64,000 nucleotides of DNA, from positions 496,001 to 560,000 of the forward strand of contig NZ_JANTYS010000001.1 in assembly GCF_024808255.1 (NCBI RefSeq), given 5' to 3'. The translations under genes and the position numbers were made by a program. Of the stretch, positions 44,868 to 53,580 are shown piece by piece; the first letter of the stretch is position 1, and each line of letters begins with the position of its first letter. This DNA is from Mucilaginibacter dorajii (GTDB lineage Bacteria > Bacteroidota > Bacteroidia > Sphingobacteriales > Sphingobacteriaceae). The notes below the pieces were generated by a model. That model had not been told where the DNA came from, did not search any database, and worked only from the letters and a program-made list of their open reading frames with translations.

Positions 44868-44996
44868 TTGATTAGGTTGGATTAAGTTGATTAGGTGAGT
44901 GGTTGATTAAGTGGAACGGTCAAGATAATTAACCGAACTCAACCAACTAACCTAACTTAATCCAATCTAATCAACCCAATCAACATAATCCAACTT
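44868..44996. repeat. Module with inverted arms of GGTTGATTA-type 7-nt units
   Basis: Left arm 44868-44914 repeats GTTGATTAGGTTGGATTAAG-like units, and right arm 44936-44996 carries the complement (ACTTAATCCAATCTAATC, AACCCAATCAAC). The arms are separated by about 21 bp and fill the gap between the stop codon of the esterase gene and the GH29 gene. Confidence 0.85.
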
Positions 44997-45004
44997 AAAA
45001 AAAT

Positions 45005-46297
45005 ATGAAAAGAAAAGCAGGGCTTGTAGCGGCCCTTTTATTAAACACCTGCCTGGCATTTGCCCAGCTCAAAACACCTAAAGCGGTGATGGACGAGTTT
45101 ATGGATAAGCGTTTTGGCATGTTCATTCACTTTGGGCCGGTTACACAGCGCGGTACCGAAATTGGCTGGAGCCGCAACGATCAGGTGCCCGAAGAAGAAT
45201 ACGATAACCTGTACAAAGAATTTAATCCGACGTTATTTAATGCTGATGCCTGGGTAAAAGCGGCCAAAGATGCCGGTATGAAATACCTGGTGATCACCGC
45301 CAAACACCACGATGGCTTTTTGCTGTGGCCAAGCGCGTTTTCTGATTATAATGTTTCCAAATCGCCATTTAAGCGGGATATAGTTGGCGAACTTGCCAAA
45401 GCCTGCAAAAACCAGGGCATGACCTTCTGTATTTACTGTACCGTGCTTGACTGGCACGATAAAGATTACCCCATTGATAACCCCCATCATCCGGAAATAA
45501 ACGCCCGCACAGGCGATATGACTGCTTTTAAAACCCGCATGAAAAACGAGTTAAAAGAGGTGATCACCAAATACCATCCCTTTATGCTTTGGTTTGATGG
45601 CTACTGGGAAAAACCATGGACCCAGGCCGATGGTAAAGAAATTTACGACTACATAAAAAGTGTTAATGTTAACGTAGTTGTAAACAATCGCCTTGGTAAA
45701 ATAAGCGATAAGTTGGGCGGCGATGCTGTAGGCGATTTTTTAACGCCCGAGCAAACCATTGGCAAACTTAATATGGATGAGCCATGGGAAAGCTGCATCA
45801 CCATTTGTAACCAATGGGCCTGGAAACCAAACGACCAGATGAAATCATTAAAACAGTGTATTCAAACCCTGGTTACTTCGGCATCGGGCAATGGTAACCT
45901 GCTGTTTAACGTTGGGCCGGCAATGGATGGCCATATGGAAGCGAGGCAGGTGGCACGTTTAAAAGAAATGGGTGCGTGGTTAAGGCAAAACGGCGAGGCT
46001 ATTTATGGTACCAAAGGTGGTCCGTATGTGCAAACTGCCGATTATGGTGCTACCCGTAGCGGCAATAAGATCTATATCAACGTTTTTCAACGTAAGGATA
46101 GCACGTTGAATATTCCGTTGCTGCCAAACGCGAAAGTTTTAAAATCCTATTTCCTTAACGGGAATGCTGTCGCTATGAAATCGGATAGTAAAGGGTACCA
46201 TATAGAACTGCCTGCTACTTTACCCGATGAAAATTGTACCGTAATTGTATTGGAACTGGATGTAAACGCGTTAGATATCCCCGTAATAAAATCATAA
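45005..46297 (+). CDS. GH29 alpha-L-fucosidase
   Basis: 430 residues with a signal peptide (1-21, ending AFAQ). The retaining GH29 barrel shows RFGMFIHFGPVTQRG, then MKYLVITAKHHDGFLLWPSA, KNQGMTFCIYCTVLDWH and the nucleophile D198 in LWFDGYWE. A short C-terminal beta domain follows (NIPLLPNAKVLKSYFLNGNA). The acid/base residue is variable in this family and I do not assign it. Subfamily (broad versus alpha-1,3/4-specific) is not clear from sequence alone. The second GH95 gene follows after 7 bp, indicating co-transcription. Confidence 0.92.
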   Translation: MKRKAGLVAALLLNTCLAFAQLKTPKAVMDEFMDKRFGMFIHFGPVTQRGTEIGWSRNDQVPEEEYDNLYKEFNPTLFNADAWVKAAKDAGMKYLVITAKHHDGFLLWPSAFSDYNVSKSPFKRDIVGELAKACKNQGMTFCIYCTVLDWHDKDYPIDNPHHPEINARTGDMTAFKTRMKNELKEVITKYHPFMLWFDGYWEKPWTQADGKEIYDYIKSVNVNVVVNNRLGKISDKLGGDAVGDFLTPEQTIGKLNMDEPWESCITICNQWAWKPNDQMKSLKQCIQTLVTSASGNGNLLFNVGPAMDGHMEARQVARLKEMGAWLRQNGEAIYGTKGGPYVQTADYGATRSGNKIYINVFQRKDSTLNIPLLPNAKVLKSYFLNGNAVAMKSDSKGYHIELPATLPDENCTVIVLELDVNALDIPVIKS

Positions 46298-46304
46298 ACT
46301 ACTC

Positions 46305-48644
46305 ATGAATTTAAAAAGCTTTATACCTGCCACAACAGCGTTTTTACTGGTATCGGTTGTGGCGTTTGCACAAAAGCAGCCGCTTACATTACATTATGAT
46401 AAACCCGCCTCGCGCTGGGAAGAAACATTGCCATTAGGTAACGGCAGGCTTGGCATGATGCCAGATGGGGGAGTTGCCCACGAAAAAATTGTATTGAACG
46501 ATATTACCTTATGGTCTGGCTCAGTGCAGGATGCAAATAATTACGATGCCTACAAAAAACTGCCCGAAATTAAAGCGCTTTTACTGGCAGGTAAAAACGT
46601 AGAAGCACAGGCGCTGATAGATAAAGACTTTGTATGTAAAGGCCCGGGATCTGGCGGCAGGCAATGGGGATGTTTTCAAACCCTTGGCGATCTGAACCTT
46701 GATTTTGATTATAAAGGTGCCGATGCCACGCAATTTAGCAATTATGAAAGGGAACTTTCACTTGATAACGCGGTAGCCAAAAGTACATATACTGTTAATG
46801 GCGTAACCTATAAACGGGAGTACTTCACCAGTTTTGATGATGATGATGTAGATGTTATCCGCCTTACCGCCGATAAACCCGGCATGCTTAATTTAAGCAT
46901 CGGTATAAATCGTGCCGAGCGGTCAAAAACTAATACCATAGGCAATACCCTGCAAATGGAAGGCCGTTTAGATAATGGCACCGACGGTAATGGCATGCAG
47001 TATATTGCCAATGTAAAAGCAAAGCTAACCGGGGGGACTTTAACAACTACCGATAATAGCCTGGTGATTAAAAATGCCACCGAGGTGATCATCTACGTAT
47101 CTGCAACTACCGATTTTAAAAGTCCCGGTTTTAAGGTAAAAATGGAGCGGAGCTTAGCCGCTGCCCTTGCAAATCCTTACGCTGTACAAAAGCAGCAGCA
47201 CATTGCTAAGTTTCAAAAAATGTTTAACCGCGTTAGCATTAATTTAGGTGGAGGTGATACTAAAGAAACTACCGACCAGCGTTTGATCAGTTTTCACAAA
47301 GCCCCTGCCGATGACAAAGGTTTACCTGTTTTATTTTACCAGTTTGGCCGGTATTTAAGCATTTGCAGTACCCGGGTTGGCCTGTTGCCACCAAACCTGC
47401 AAGGCCTTTGGGCCAACGAAGTGCATACCCCCTGGAATGGCGACTATCACCTGGACGTGAACGTACAGATGAATCATTTTCCGGTCGAAGTATCCAACCT
47501 CTCAGAACTTAACTTACCCTTGGTTGAACTGGTGCGCGGACTGGTAAAAAATGGCGAGCGTACAGCTAAAGCCTATTACAATGCTGATGGCTGGGTAGCC
47601 CACGTAATTACCAACGTTTGGGGATGGACGGAGCCCGGCGAAAGCGCTTCATGGGGAGTAACCAAAGCAGGATCGGGCTGGTTGTGCAGCAACATATGGG
47701 ATCACTATGCGTTTAGCAACGATAAAAATTACCTGAAAAGCATTTACCCTATCCTGAAAGGCTCGGCGCAGTTTTATAGCAGCATTTTGGTGAAAGACCC
47801 TAAAAGCGGTTACATGGTAACAGCCCCATCATCATCGCCAGAGAATAGTTTTATGATGCCCGATGGGAGCGGCAACCACGCCAGCATTTGCATTGGCGCA
47901 ACTATTGATAATCAAATAATGCGTGAGCTGTTTACCAACGTAATTACCGCTTCAGAAACACTGGGTATCGATGCTGCTTTCAGGAAGGAGCTTCAGGTAA
48001 GGTTAAAACAGATCCCTCCGGCTGGTATCATCAGCAAGGATGGCCGTATCCAGGAGTGGCTGGAAGATTATCAGCAAACGGATGAGCATCATAGGCATAT
48101 TTCGCACCTGTACGGCATTTACCCGGCATCAGAAATCACGGCCGATGGTACGCCTGCGCTGGCTGCCGCGGCCAAAAAAACACTGGACGTACGTGGCGAT
48201 GATGGCCCAAGCTGGTCTATAGCCTACAAACTTTTGTTTTGGGCCAGGCTGCACGATGGTAACCGGGCTTATAAATTATTTACCGAGATCATGAAACCAA
48301 CCACCAGCACAGGGATCAACTATGGCGCGGGCGGCGGGATATATCCAAACCTGTTATCGGCTGGGCCGCCGTTCCAGATCGATGGGAACTTTGGTACCAC
48401 GGCCGGTATTGCCGAAATGCTGATCCAAAGCCATGAAGGTTATATCAACCTCATCCCGGCCATCCCCGATAGCTGGAAAGCAACAGGCGAGGTAAAAGGC
48501 CTGCGTGCCCGTGGCAATTTTACAGTTGATTTTAAATGGAAAGATGGTAAAGTAACCAGCTACCGCATTACCTCAACCACGCCGCGCAAGGTTAAAATAA
48601 AAGTTAATGGGGTTGTGAAGGAAGTAATGGCGCAGAAGGTGTAG
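46305..48644 (+). CDS. GH95 family glycosidase (second copy, variant active site)
   Basis: 779 residues with a signal peptide (1-22, ending AFAQ). GH95 layout: ETLPLGNGRLGMMPDG, LNDITLWSGSVQDANNYDAY, CFQTLGDLNLDF, PPNLQGLWANEVHTPWNGD, then IQEWLED (E584), HHRHISHLYGIYP and FQIDGNFGTTAG (D693). The usual NxN catalytic-water motif reads DVNVQMNHF, so the first Asn is D384, whereas the first GH95 copy has NIN. This may alter specificity, for example towards alpha-L-galactose, but that is inference. It is co-transcribed with GH29. Confidence 0.9.
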   Translation: MNLKSFIPATTAFLLVSVVAFAQKQPLTLHYDKPASRWEETLPLGNGRLGMMPDGGVAHEKIVLNDITLWSGSVQDANNYDAYKKLPEIKALLLAGKNVEAQALIDKDFVCKGPGSGGRQWGCFQTLGDLNLDFDYKGADATQFSNYERELSLDNAVAKSTYTVNGVTYKREYFTSFDDDDVDVIRLTADKPGMLNLSIGINRAERSKTNTIGNTLQMEGRLDNGTDGNGMQYIANVKAKLTGGTLTTTDNSLVIKNATEVIIYVSATTDFKSPGFKVKMERSLAAALANPYAVQKQQHIAKFQKMFNRVSINLGGGDTKETTDQRLISFHKAPADDKGLPVLFYQFGRYLSICSTRVGLLPPNLQGLWANEVHTPWNGDYHLDVNVQMNHFPVEVSNLSELNLPLVELVRGLVKNGERTAKAYYNADGWVAHVITNVWGWTEPGESASWGVTKAGSGWLCSNIWDHYAFSNDKNYLKSIYPILKGSAQFYSSILVKDPKSGYMVTAPSSSPENSFMMPDGSGNHASICIGATIDNQIMRELFTNVITASETLGIDAAFRKELQVRLKQIPPAGIISKDGRIQEWLEDYQQTDEHHRHISHLYGIYPASEITADGTPALAAAAKKTLDVRGDDGPSWSIAYKLLFWARLHDGNRAYKLFTEIMKPTTSTGINYGAGGGIYPNLLSAGPPFQIDGNFGTTAGIAEMLIQSHEGYINLIPAIPDSWKATGEVKGLRARGNFTVDFKWKDGKVTSYRITSTTPRKVKIKVNGVVKEVMAQKV

Positions 48645-48679
48645 CGTTTAAACGATAATTAAAAGCACGGCCTTGTGCG

Positions 48680-48787
48680 AATCCCCTCTTCAGAGGGGCG
48701 GAGGGGTGTGTTCTGCACGCGAATAGAACGCTGGCTAACACACCCCTGCCAATGCTCATTTCGGCGCGCCCCTCTCAAGAGGGGATT
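48680..48787. repeat. CCCCTCTT...AAGAGGGG palindromic element
   Basis: Outer arms AATCCCCTCTT and AAGAGGGGATT. Inner arms GGAGGGGTGTGTT and AACACACCCCTGCC pair as well. It resembles 13428-13571 and 56381-56490. Confidence 0.75.
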
Positions 48788-48868
48788 AAAAATGGTTAAC
48801 CCGCACTTATGTCATTGCGAGTTTTTCAATCCTCGGACTGTGAAGGTGGAAATGACAAAACAAAACGC

Positions 48869-48954
48869 GTCATTGCGAGGCAGGAAGCAATCCCCGACTG
48901 TGCAGATCCGCCCTGTAAGTAGGGGATTGCTTCGTCGTTCCTCCTCGCAATGAC
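48869..48954. repeat. REP-like palindrome, GTCATTGCGAGG family
   Basis: GTCATTGCGAGGCAGGAAGC and GCTTCGTCGTTCCTCCTCGCAATGAC ends around a GTGCAGATCCGCCCTGTAAG centre. The centre is in the opposite orientation to the copies at 16428-21143. Confidence 0.85.
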
Positions 48955-48968
48955 GGGATATTTAAGTT

Positions 48969-49049
48969 GTCATGGGTAGGAACGAAGCAATCGCGAACTA
49001 TGCAGGTCCGCCCTGTAAAGTATGTGATTGCTTCGTACCTCGCAATGAT
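48969..49049. repeat. REP-like palindrome, GTCATTGCGAGG family
   Basis: GTCATGGGTAGGAACGAAGC and GCTTCGTACCTCGCAATGAT ends. The centre ATGCAGGTCCGCCCTGTAAA is in the same orientation as the copy before it. Confidence 0.83.
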
Positions 49050-49075
49050 ATAACGCATAAAATAAACTACAATAA

Positions 49076-51115
49076 ATGAAGATACTGTTCAAGCTCACAT
49101 TCATCCTGCAAGCGGTAATACTACCCTTTATCACCCTTGCATCACCAAAAAAACAAACGTCTACTATTACCATCCCCTATGGTACAGGCAATACCATTGT
49201 TTACGATTTGAAAACCGGTATCTACAATGTTTACAAAGACAAAATCGTTATCTTTTCAAACGTGAGTTCAACTTTTAAAGTGAACGGTGCGGCTGTTTCC
49301 ACTAAGGATAACCTGGCACGGAAGTATAGTAAAACCAGCATAACTGACGGCTTTGGTAAAGGCGAAAAACATGTAATTACCCTAACAGGCGATCATCTGC
49401 CCAAAACCGAACAGGTATTTTACATTTATCCCGGCCGGGAGTTTTTTCTGACGCAGATTGTGTTGATTGGGAAAGATTTGAGCAGTAATTCTATCATCCC
49501 CTTCTCGGGTAATATCCCGGCAGTTACCGGCGATGCACGCAGCATTTTTGTGCCTTTTGATAACGATACTTTTATCCGCTACAATGCCAAAGAATTTAAA
49601 GCCCCTTTTAACAATGTAAGTGCCGAAGTAGGGGCGGTGTACGATAACAACTCCCGTAACGGATACATAGTAGGATCGGTAGAGCATGAGGTTTGGAAAA
49701 CGGGCATCCGCAGTGTATCAAAAGCCGATGTAGGCAATAAATTAGTGGCATGGGCCGGTTATACCGAACTAAGCGTAACCCGCGATCATATAGAACACGG
49801 AGACGTTAAAGGCAATGTGGTAGCATCGCCCAAAGTTTTTATTGGTTATTTTGACGACTGGCGCACCGGTATGGAAACCTATGCCAAAGCCAACCGCATT
49901 GCCGAACCTCCTTTTGTTTTTAACTGGACAAAGCCTACACCCGTTGGCTGGAACAGCTGGGGCGTAATGCAGGAGAAATTAACCTACGAGAAGGCCACCA
50001 AAGTAGCCGATTTTTTTGCTGATAGTATCCCCGCTTTCCGTACAGGTAACACCGCTTTTATCGACCTGGATTCTTACTGGGATTTTATGCTGAAGGGTGG
50101 CCTGGAAGGTGATTACAGCAAGTTAAAGCAGTTTGCCGATTACTGTAAAAGCAAAGGCCTGCAGCCAGGTGTTTACTGGGCACCGTTTACCGATTGGGGT
50201 TGGAAAGATGGCCCCAACCGCAAAGTGGCCGGAACTAATTATACTTATGGCGAAACCTGGACAAAAGTTGGTACAGGCTATAACGATATTGATGGCGCAA
50301 GGGCGGTTGACCCAACGCACCCGGCAACTTTAAAACACATCGACCTGATGATAGGTAAGCTGAAAGAATGCGGTTTTAAGATGATTAAGATCGATTTTCT
50401 GGGGCATGCCACTACCGAATCGAGCCATTTTTATGACCCTGCCATAACTACTGGTATGCAGGCCTACCGTAAGGGTATGGAACACCTGGTTACACAATTG
50501 GGCGATCAGATGCTTATTTACGCGGCCATTTCACCAGGTTTGGCTACCGGGCGTTATGTGCATACCCGCCGCATTGCCTGCGATGCGTTTAAAAGTATCG
50601 ATAACACCCAGTATACTTTAAACAGCGTTACCTATGGCTGGTGGCAAACCTTTTTGTACAATTATGTTGATGCCGACCATGTGGTATTATCAACCGAAAG
50701 CGAAGGTACCAACCGCGCCAGGATGCTCTCGGCCATCATCACCGGCACATTTATAACCGGCGATGATTTTTCTGTACACGGTCCATGGAGCAGCCGGGCA
50801 AAAACCTGGTACCAGGACCCCGAGCTATTAAAAGTGATTCAAAACGGCAAAACCTTTAAACCAGTGGAAGGCAATACCGGCGAAAATGCATCGGAAATAT
50901 TTACCCAAAAAATTGGGAATAGTATCTATATTGCCGTGTTTAATTACGGCAAGGATGCTAAAACCTTCGCGTTTAATGGCAAACGTTTAGGGCTTAGCGG
51001 TACGGCTTCTTATGAGCTTCATGAGCTATTGCAGGGCAATGTTTTGGGCGGCACCCTTAGTTTTAAACTCGATGGCAGCGATGCCGCTTTATATAAATTA
51101 GATCTTAAAAAATAA
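49076..51115 (+). CDS. Clan GH-D glycosidase (GH27/GH36-like alpha-galactosidase)
   Basis: 679 residues with a signal peptide (about 1-23). An N-terminal beta-sandwich (~25-270) is followed by a (beta/alpha)8 barrel that starts PTPVGWNSWGVMQ and contains FIDLDSYWDFM, GLQPGVYWAPFTDWGW and the likely nucleophile D440 in MIKIDFLGHA. A C-terminal beta domain closes the protein. The PxGWNSW opening and the KxDxL nucleophile motif are clan GH-D features, but it is too divergent for me to assign GH27, GH36 or GH97-like membership. Alpha-galactosidase is the most likely activity given GH110 and GH36 beside it. The GH36 gene starts 14 bp downstream. Confidence 0.78.
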   Translation: MKILFKLTFILQAVILPFITLASPKKQTSTITIPYGTGNTIVYDLKTGIYNVYKDKIVIFSNVSSTFKVNGAAVSTKDNLARKYSKTSITDGFGKGEKHVITLTGDHLPKTEQVFYIYPGREFFLTQIVLIGKDLSSNSIIPFSGNIPAVTGDARSIFVPFDNDTFIRYNAKEFKAPFNNVSAEVGAVYDNNSRNGYIVGSVEHEVWKTGIRSVSKADVGNKLVAWAGYTELSVTRDHIEHGDVKGNVVASPKVFIGYFDDWRTGMETYAKANRIAEPPFVFNWTKPTPVGWNSWGVMQEKLTYEKATKVADFFADSIPAFRTGNTAFIDLDSYWDFMLKGGLEGDYSKLKQFADYCKSKGLQPGVYWAPFTDWGWKDGPNRKVAGTNYTYGETWTKVGTGYNDIDGARAVDPTHPATLKHIDLMIGKLKECGFKMIKIDFLGHATTESSHFYDPAITTGMQAYRKGMEHLVTQLGDQMLIYAAISPGLATGRYVHTRRIACDAFKSIDNTQYTLNSVTYGWWQTFLYNYVDADHVVLSTESEGTNRARMLSAIITGTFITGDDFSVHGPWSSRAKTWYQDPELLKVIQNGKTFKPVEGNTGENASEIFTQKIGNSIYIAVFNYGKDAKTFAFNGKRLGLSGTASYELHELLQGNVLGGTLSFKLDGSDAALYKLDLKK

Positions 51116-51129
51116 CCAATATTATAAAC

Positions 51130-53334
51130 GTGAGAAGAACACAAAAAAAGCTGATCATCCCGGTTTGCCTTACCATGGCCGGTATGCTGGCAGCGGCTAC
51201 CAGCTACGCGCAAACCGTAACTATCCCTGTTGAAACACAAAACAATGCCCTGGTACTGCAAACCGATGGCGATAAGAACCTGAAAATGGTTTATTTTGGC
51301 CATAAGTTGGGTAATGCCAAAGAATATGAAAGCATTTTGGGCATGTATAAACAAGCCGATGATTCGGGCGTATTGAACGATGCCTACATGCCATCAGGTT
51401 CTGCAAGCCTTGCCGAGCCGGCCATTACGGTTACCCATGCCGATGGTAATAAATCGCTCAACCTGGTTTATGTAAGTCATACCGTTACCAAAATAGACGA
51501 CGATATCAGCTTGCTGACTGTTAACCTTAAAGATCCTGCATATCCGTTTGAGGTCACCCTTTACTATAAAACCTATTTTAAAGAAGATGTAACTGAACAA
51601 TGGTCGGTTATTAAGCATAATGAAAAGGGTGTGGTAACGCTTAATAAATTCGCCTCGGCCAACCTTAATTTAAAAGGTAATGGCTTTTGGCTAAAACAAT
51701 ATCACGGCAACTGGGCGCTTGAAATGCAGCCCGAAGAAGCCAAACTAACCCATGGCATCAAAACTATCGATAGCAAATTAGGCACCCGTGCTAACCTATA
51801 TGAACCATCAATGTTTATGGTGTCTATGGATCAGCCGGCTACCGAAGATGAGGGTAAAGTGATGTTGGGCGCGCTGGAATGGTCGGGCAATTTCAAGATC
51901 GACCTGGAACTGGATGTTTCCAATAACCTAAGGGTGATTGCCGGCATGAACAACGCGGCGTCGGAATATCACCTTAAACCTGGCGAAGACTTTACAACTC
52001 CCGCTTTTGTTTATACCTATAGCGATCATGGTAAAGGCGATGCCAGTCGTAAATTACAGCGCTGGGCGCGCAAATACAAAATTGTTGACGGCGAGGGCGA
52101 CAGGCTTACCCTGCTCAACAATTGGGAAACCACCTACTTTGATTTTAACGAAGCCAAACTTGCCGACCTGATGAAGGACACCAAAAAGTTAGGTGTTGAT
52201 ATGTTTTTGTTAGATGACGGTTGGTTTGGTAACAGTCACCCCCGCAATGGCGACAATGCCGGTTTAGGCGATTGGCAGGAGAACAAACAGAAACTGCCGA
52301 ATGGCATCAGCTCGCTGGTGAAGGAAGCTACTGCCAATGGTGTAAAGTTTGGTATCTGGATAGAACCCGAAATGGTTAACCCGACCAGCGATCTTTATGT
52401 TAAGCATCCGGATTGGGTGATCAAACAACCCAATCGTCCCGAAAAATATTTCCGCAACCAGTTGGTGCTCGATTTGGCCAATCCGCAGGTGCAGGATTTT
52501 GTGTACGGTGTAGTTGATAACCTGTTTACCAAAAATCCAACCCTGGCCTACATTAAATGGGATTGCAACGCGGTAATTTATAACGCTTATTCGGCGTATT
52601 TAAAGAAAGATCAATCGCATTTGTATATAGAGTATGTGCGGGGGTTATATAAGGTGCTTGAAAGGGTGCGCGCGAAGTATCCAAAGGTGCCGCTAATGCT
52701 ATGCTCAGGTGGTGGCGGGCGTGTTGATTACGGCGCGTTGAAATACTTTACCGAGTTTTGGCCAAGCGATAACACCGAGCCTTTAGAAAGGGTGTTCATC
52801 CAGTGGGAATACTCGTTCTTTTACCCTGCCATGACCAGCAGCAACCATGTTACCGATTGGGGCAAACAACCACTAAAATTCCGTACCGACGTAGCCATGA
52901 TGGGCAAATTAGGTTTTGACATTGTGGTAGGCAGGTTGAGTGAAAACGATTTAGCTTATGTACATGGCGCGCTAAAAAGTTATGACTACCTCAAAGATGC
53001 CATCTGGCATGGTGACCAATATCGTTTGCAAAGCCCCTGGGATAATGACGCGGCATCTATTATGTATGTAAACGATAGCAAAACCAAAGCGGTTATGTTT
53101 AATTACCTGGTAAATAACAGGTATGGTACCGGTACCAAAGTGCCCATCCGTTTAAAAGGGCTGGATCCGCAGAAAAAATACCAGGTTAAGGAGATCAATC
53201 TTTACCCCGGCAACAATTCATCTATAGGTAATAACCTTGCTTTTACCGGCGATTTTTTAATGAATGTAGGTATTAACCCGGATGTTAACAGTGGCCGTAC
53301 AAGTGTTGTAATACAACTTGACGAGGCAAAATAA
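51130..53334 (+). CDS. GH36 alpha-galactosidase
   Basis: 734 residues, starting with GTG, with a signal peptide (about 1-28, ending SYAQ). The N-terminal supersandwich domain (~30-320) has QYHGNWALEMQPEE and ALEWSGNFKI. The catalytic barrel has LLNNWETTYFDFNE, FLLDDGWFG, GDWQENKQKLPNGI and FGIWIEPEMVNP. The nucleophile is D478 in YIKWDCN and the acid/base D547 in EFWPSDNTEP. All are canonical GH36 features. The enzyme removes terminal alpha-galactose with retention. It is the last gene of the polysaccharide locus and is followed by a strong terminator. Confidence 0.95.
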   Translation: MRRTQKKLIIPVCLTMAGMLAAATSYAQTVTIPVETQNNALVLQTDGDKNLKMVYFGHKLGNAKEYESILGMYKQADDSGVLNDAYMPSGSASLAEPAITVTHADGNKSLNLVYVSHTVTKIDDDISLLTVNLKDPAYPFEVTLYYKTYFKEDVTEQWSVIKHNEKGVVTLNKFASANLNLKGNGFWLKQYHGNWALEMQPEEAKLTHGIKTIDSKLGTRANLYEPSMFMVSMDQPATEDEGKVMLGALEWSGNFKIDLELDVSNNLRVIAGMNNAASEYHLKPGEDFTTPAFVYTYSDHGKGDASRKLQRWARKYKIVDGEGDRLTLLNNWETTYFDFNEAKLADLMKDTKKLGVDMFLLDDGWFGNSHPRNGDNAGLGDWQENKQKLPNGISSLVKEATANGVKFGIWIEPEMVNPTSDLYVKHPDWVIKQPNRPEKYFRNQLVLDLANPQVQDFVYGVVDNLFTKNPTLAYIKWDCNAVIYNAYSAYLKKDQSHLYIEYVRGLYKVLERVRAKYPKVPLMLCSGGGGRVDYGALKYFTEFWPSDNTEPLERVFIQWEYSFFYPAMTSSNHVTDWGKQPLKFRTDVAMMGKLGFDIVVGRLSENDLAYVHGALKSYDYLKDAIWHGDQYRLQSPWDNDAASIMYVNDSKTKAVMFNYLVNNRYGTGTKVPIRLKGLDPQKKYQVKEINLYPGNNSSIGNNLAFTGDFLMNVGINPDVNSGRTSVVIQLDEAK

Positions 53335-53352
53335 ACGGCATTTCAGCTAAAC

Positions 53353-53389
53353 AAAAAGCCCCGGTAACCAAAAGTGCCGGGGCTTTTTT
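53353..53389 (+). terminator. Terminator after the GH36 gene
   Basis: Perfect 12-bp arms AAAAAGCCCCGG and CCGGGGCTTTTT with loop TAACCAAAAGTG, ending in a T run. It lies about 20 bp after the stop codon and marks the end of the polysaccharide locus. Confidence 0.92.
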
Positions 53390-53580
53390 ATATCTCCTGG
53401 CTATTTTGTTTGGAGCAATATGTAACAACATTATTATGTAACATGTCTGCAACAAGTTATAATAAACAATAGGGCATATGTACTTTTATAGCAGCATGTA
53501 ATTAATGTCAGCTTAACAGTATTGAGTAACAGATTAATTACATGCTATAAACCATTACCTGTGCACATCCGCCTTACCAT

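Larger units (their letters stand above)
48645..49075. repeat. Repeat-filled gap between GH95 and the clan GH-D gene
   Basis: 431 bp with no gene. It contains a CCCCTCT palindromic element (48680-48787) and two REP-like palindromes (48869-48954, 48969-49049). A half-copy (GTCATTGCGAGTTTTTCAAT, near 48811-48830) lies between. Confidence 0.85.
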
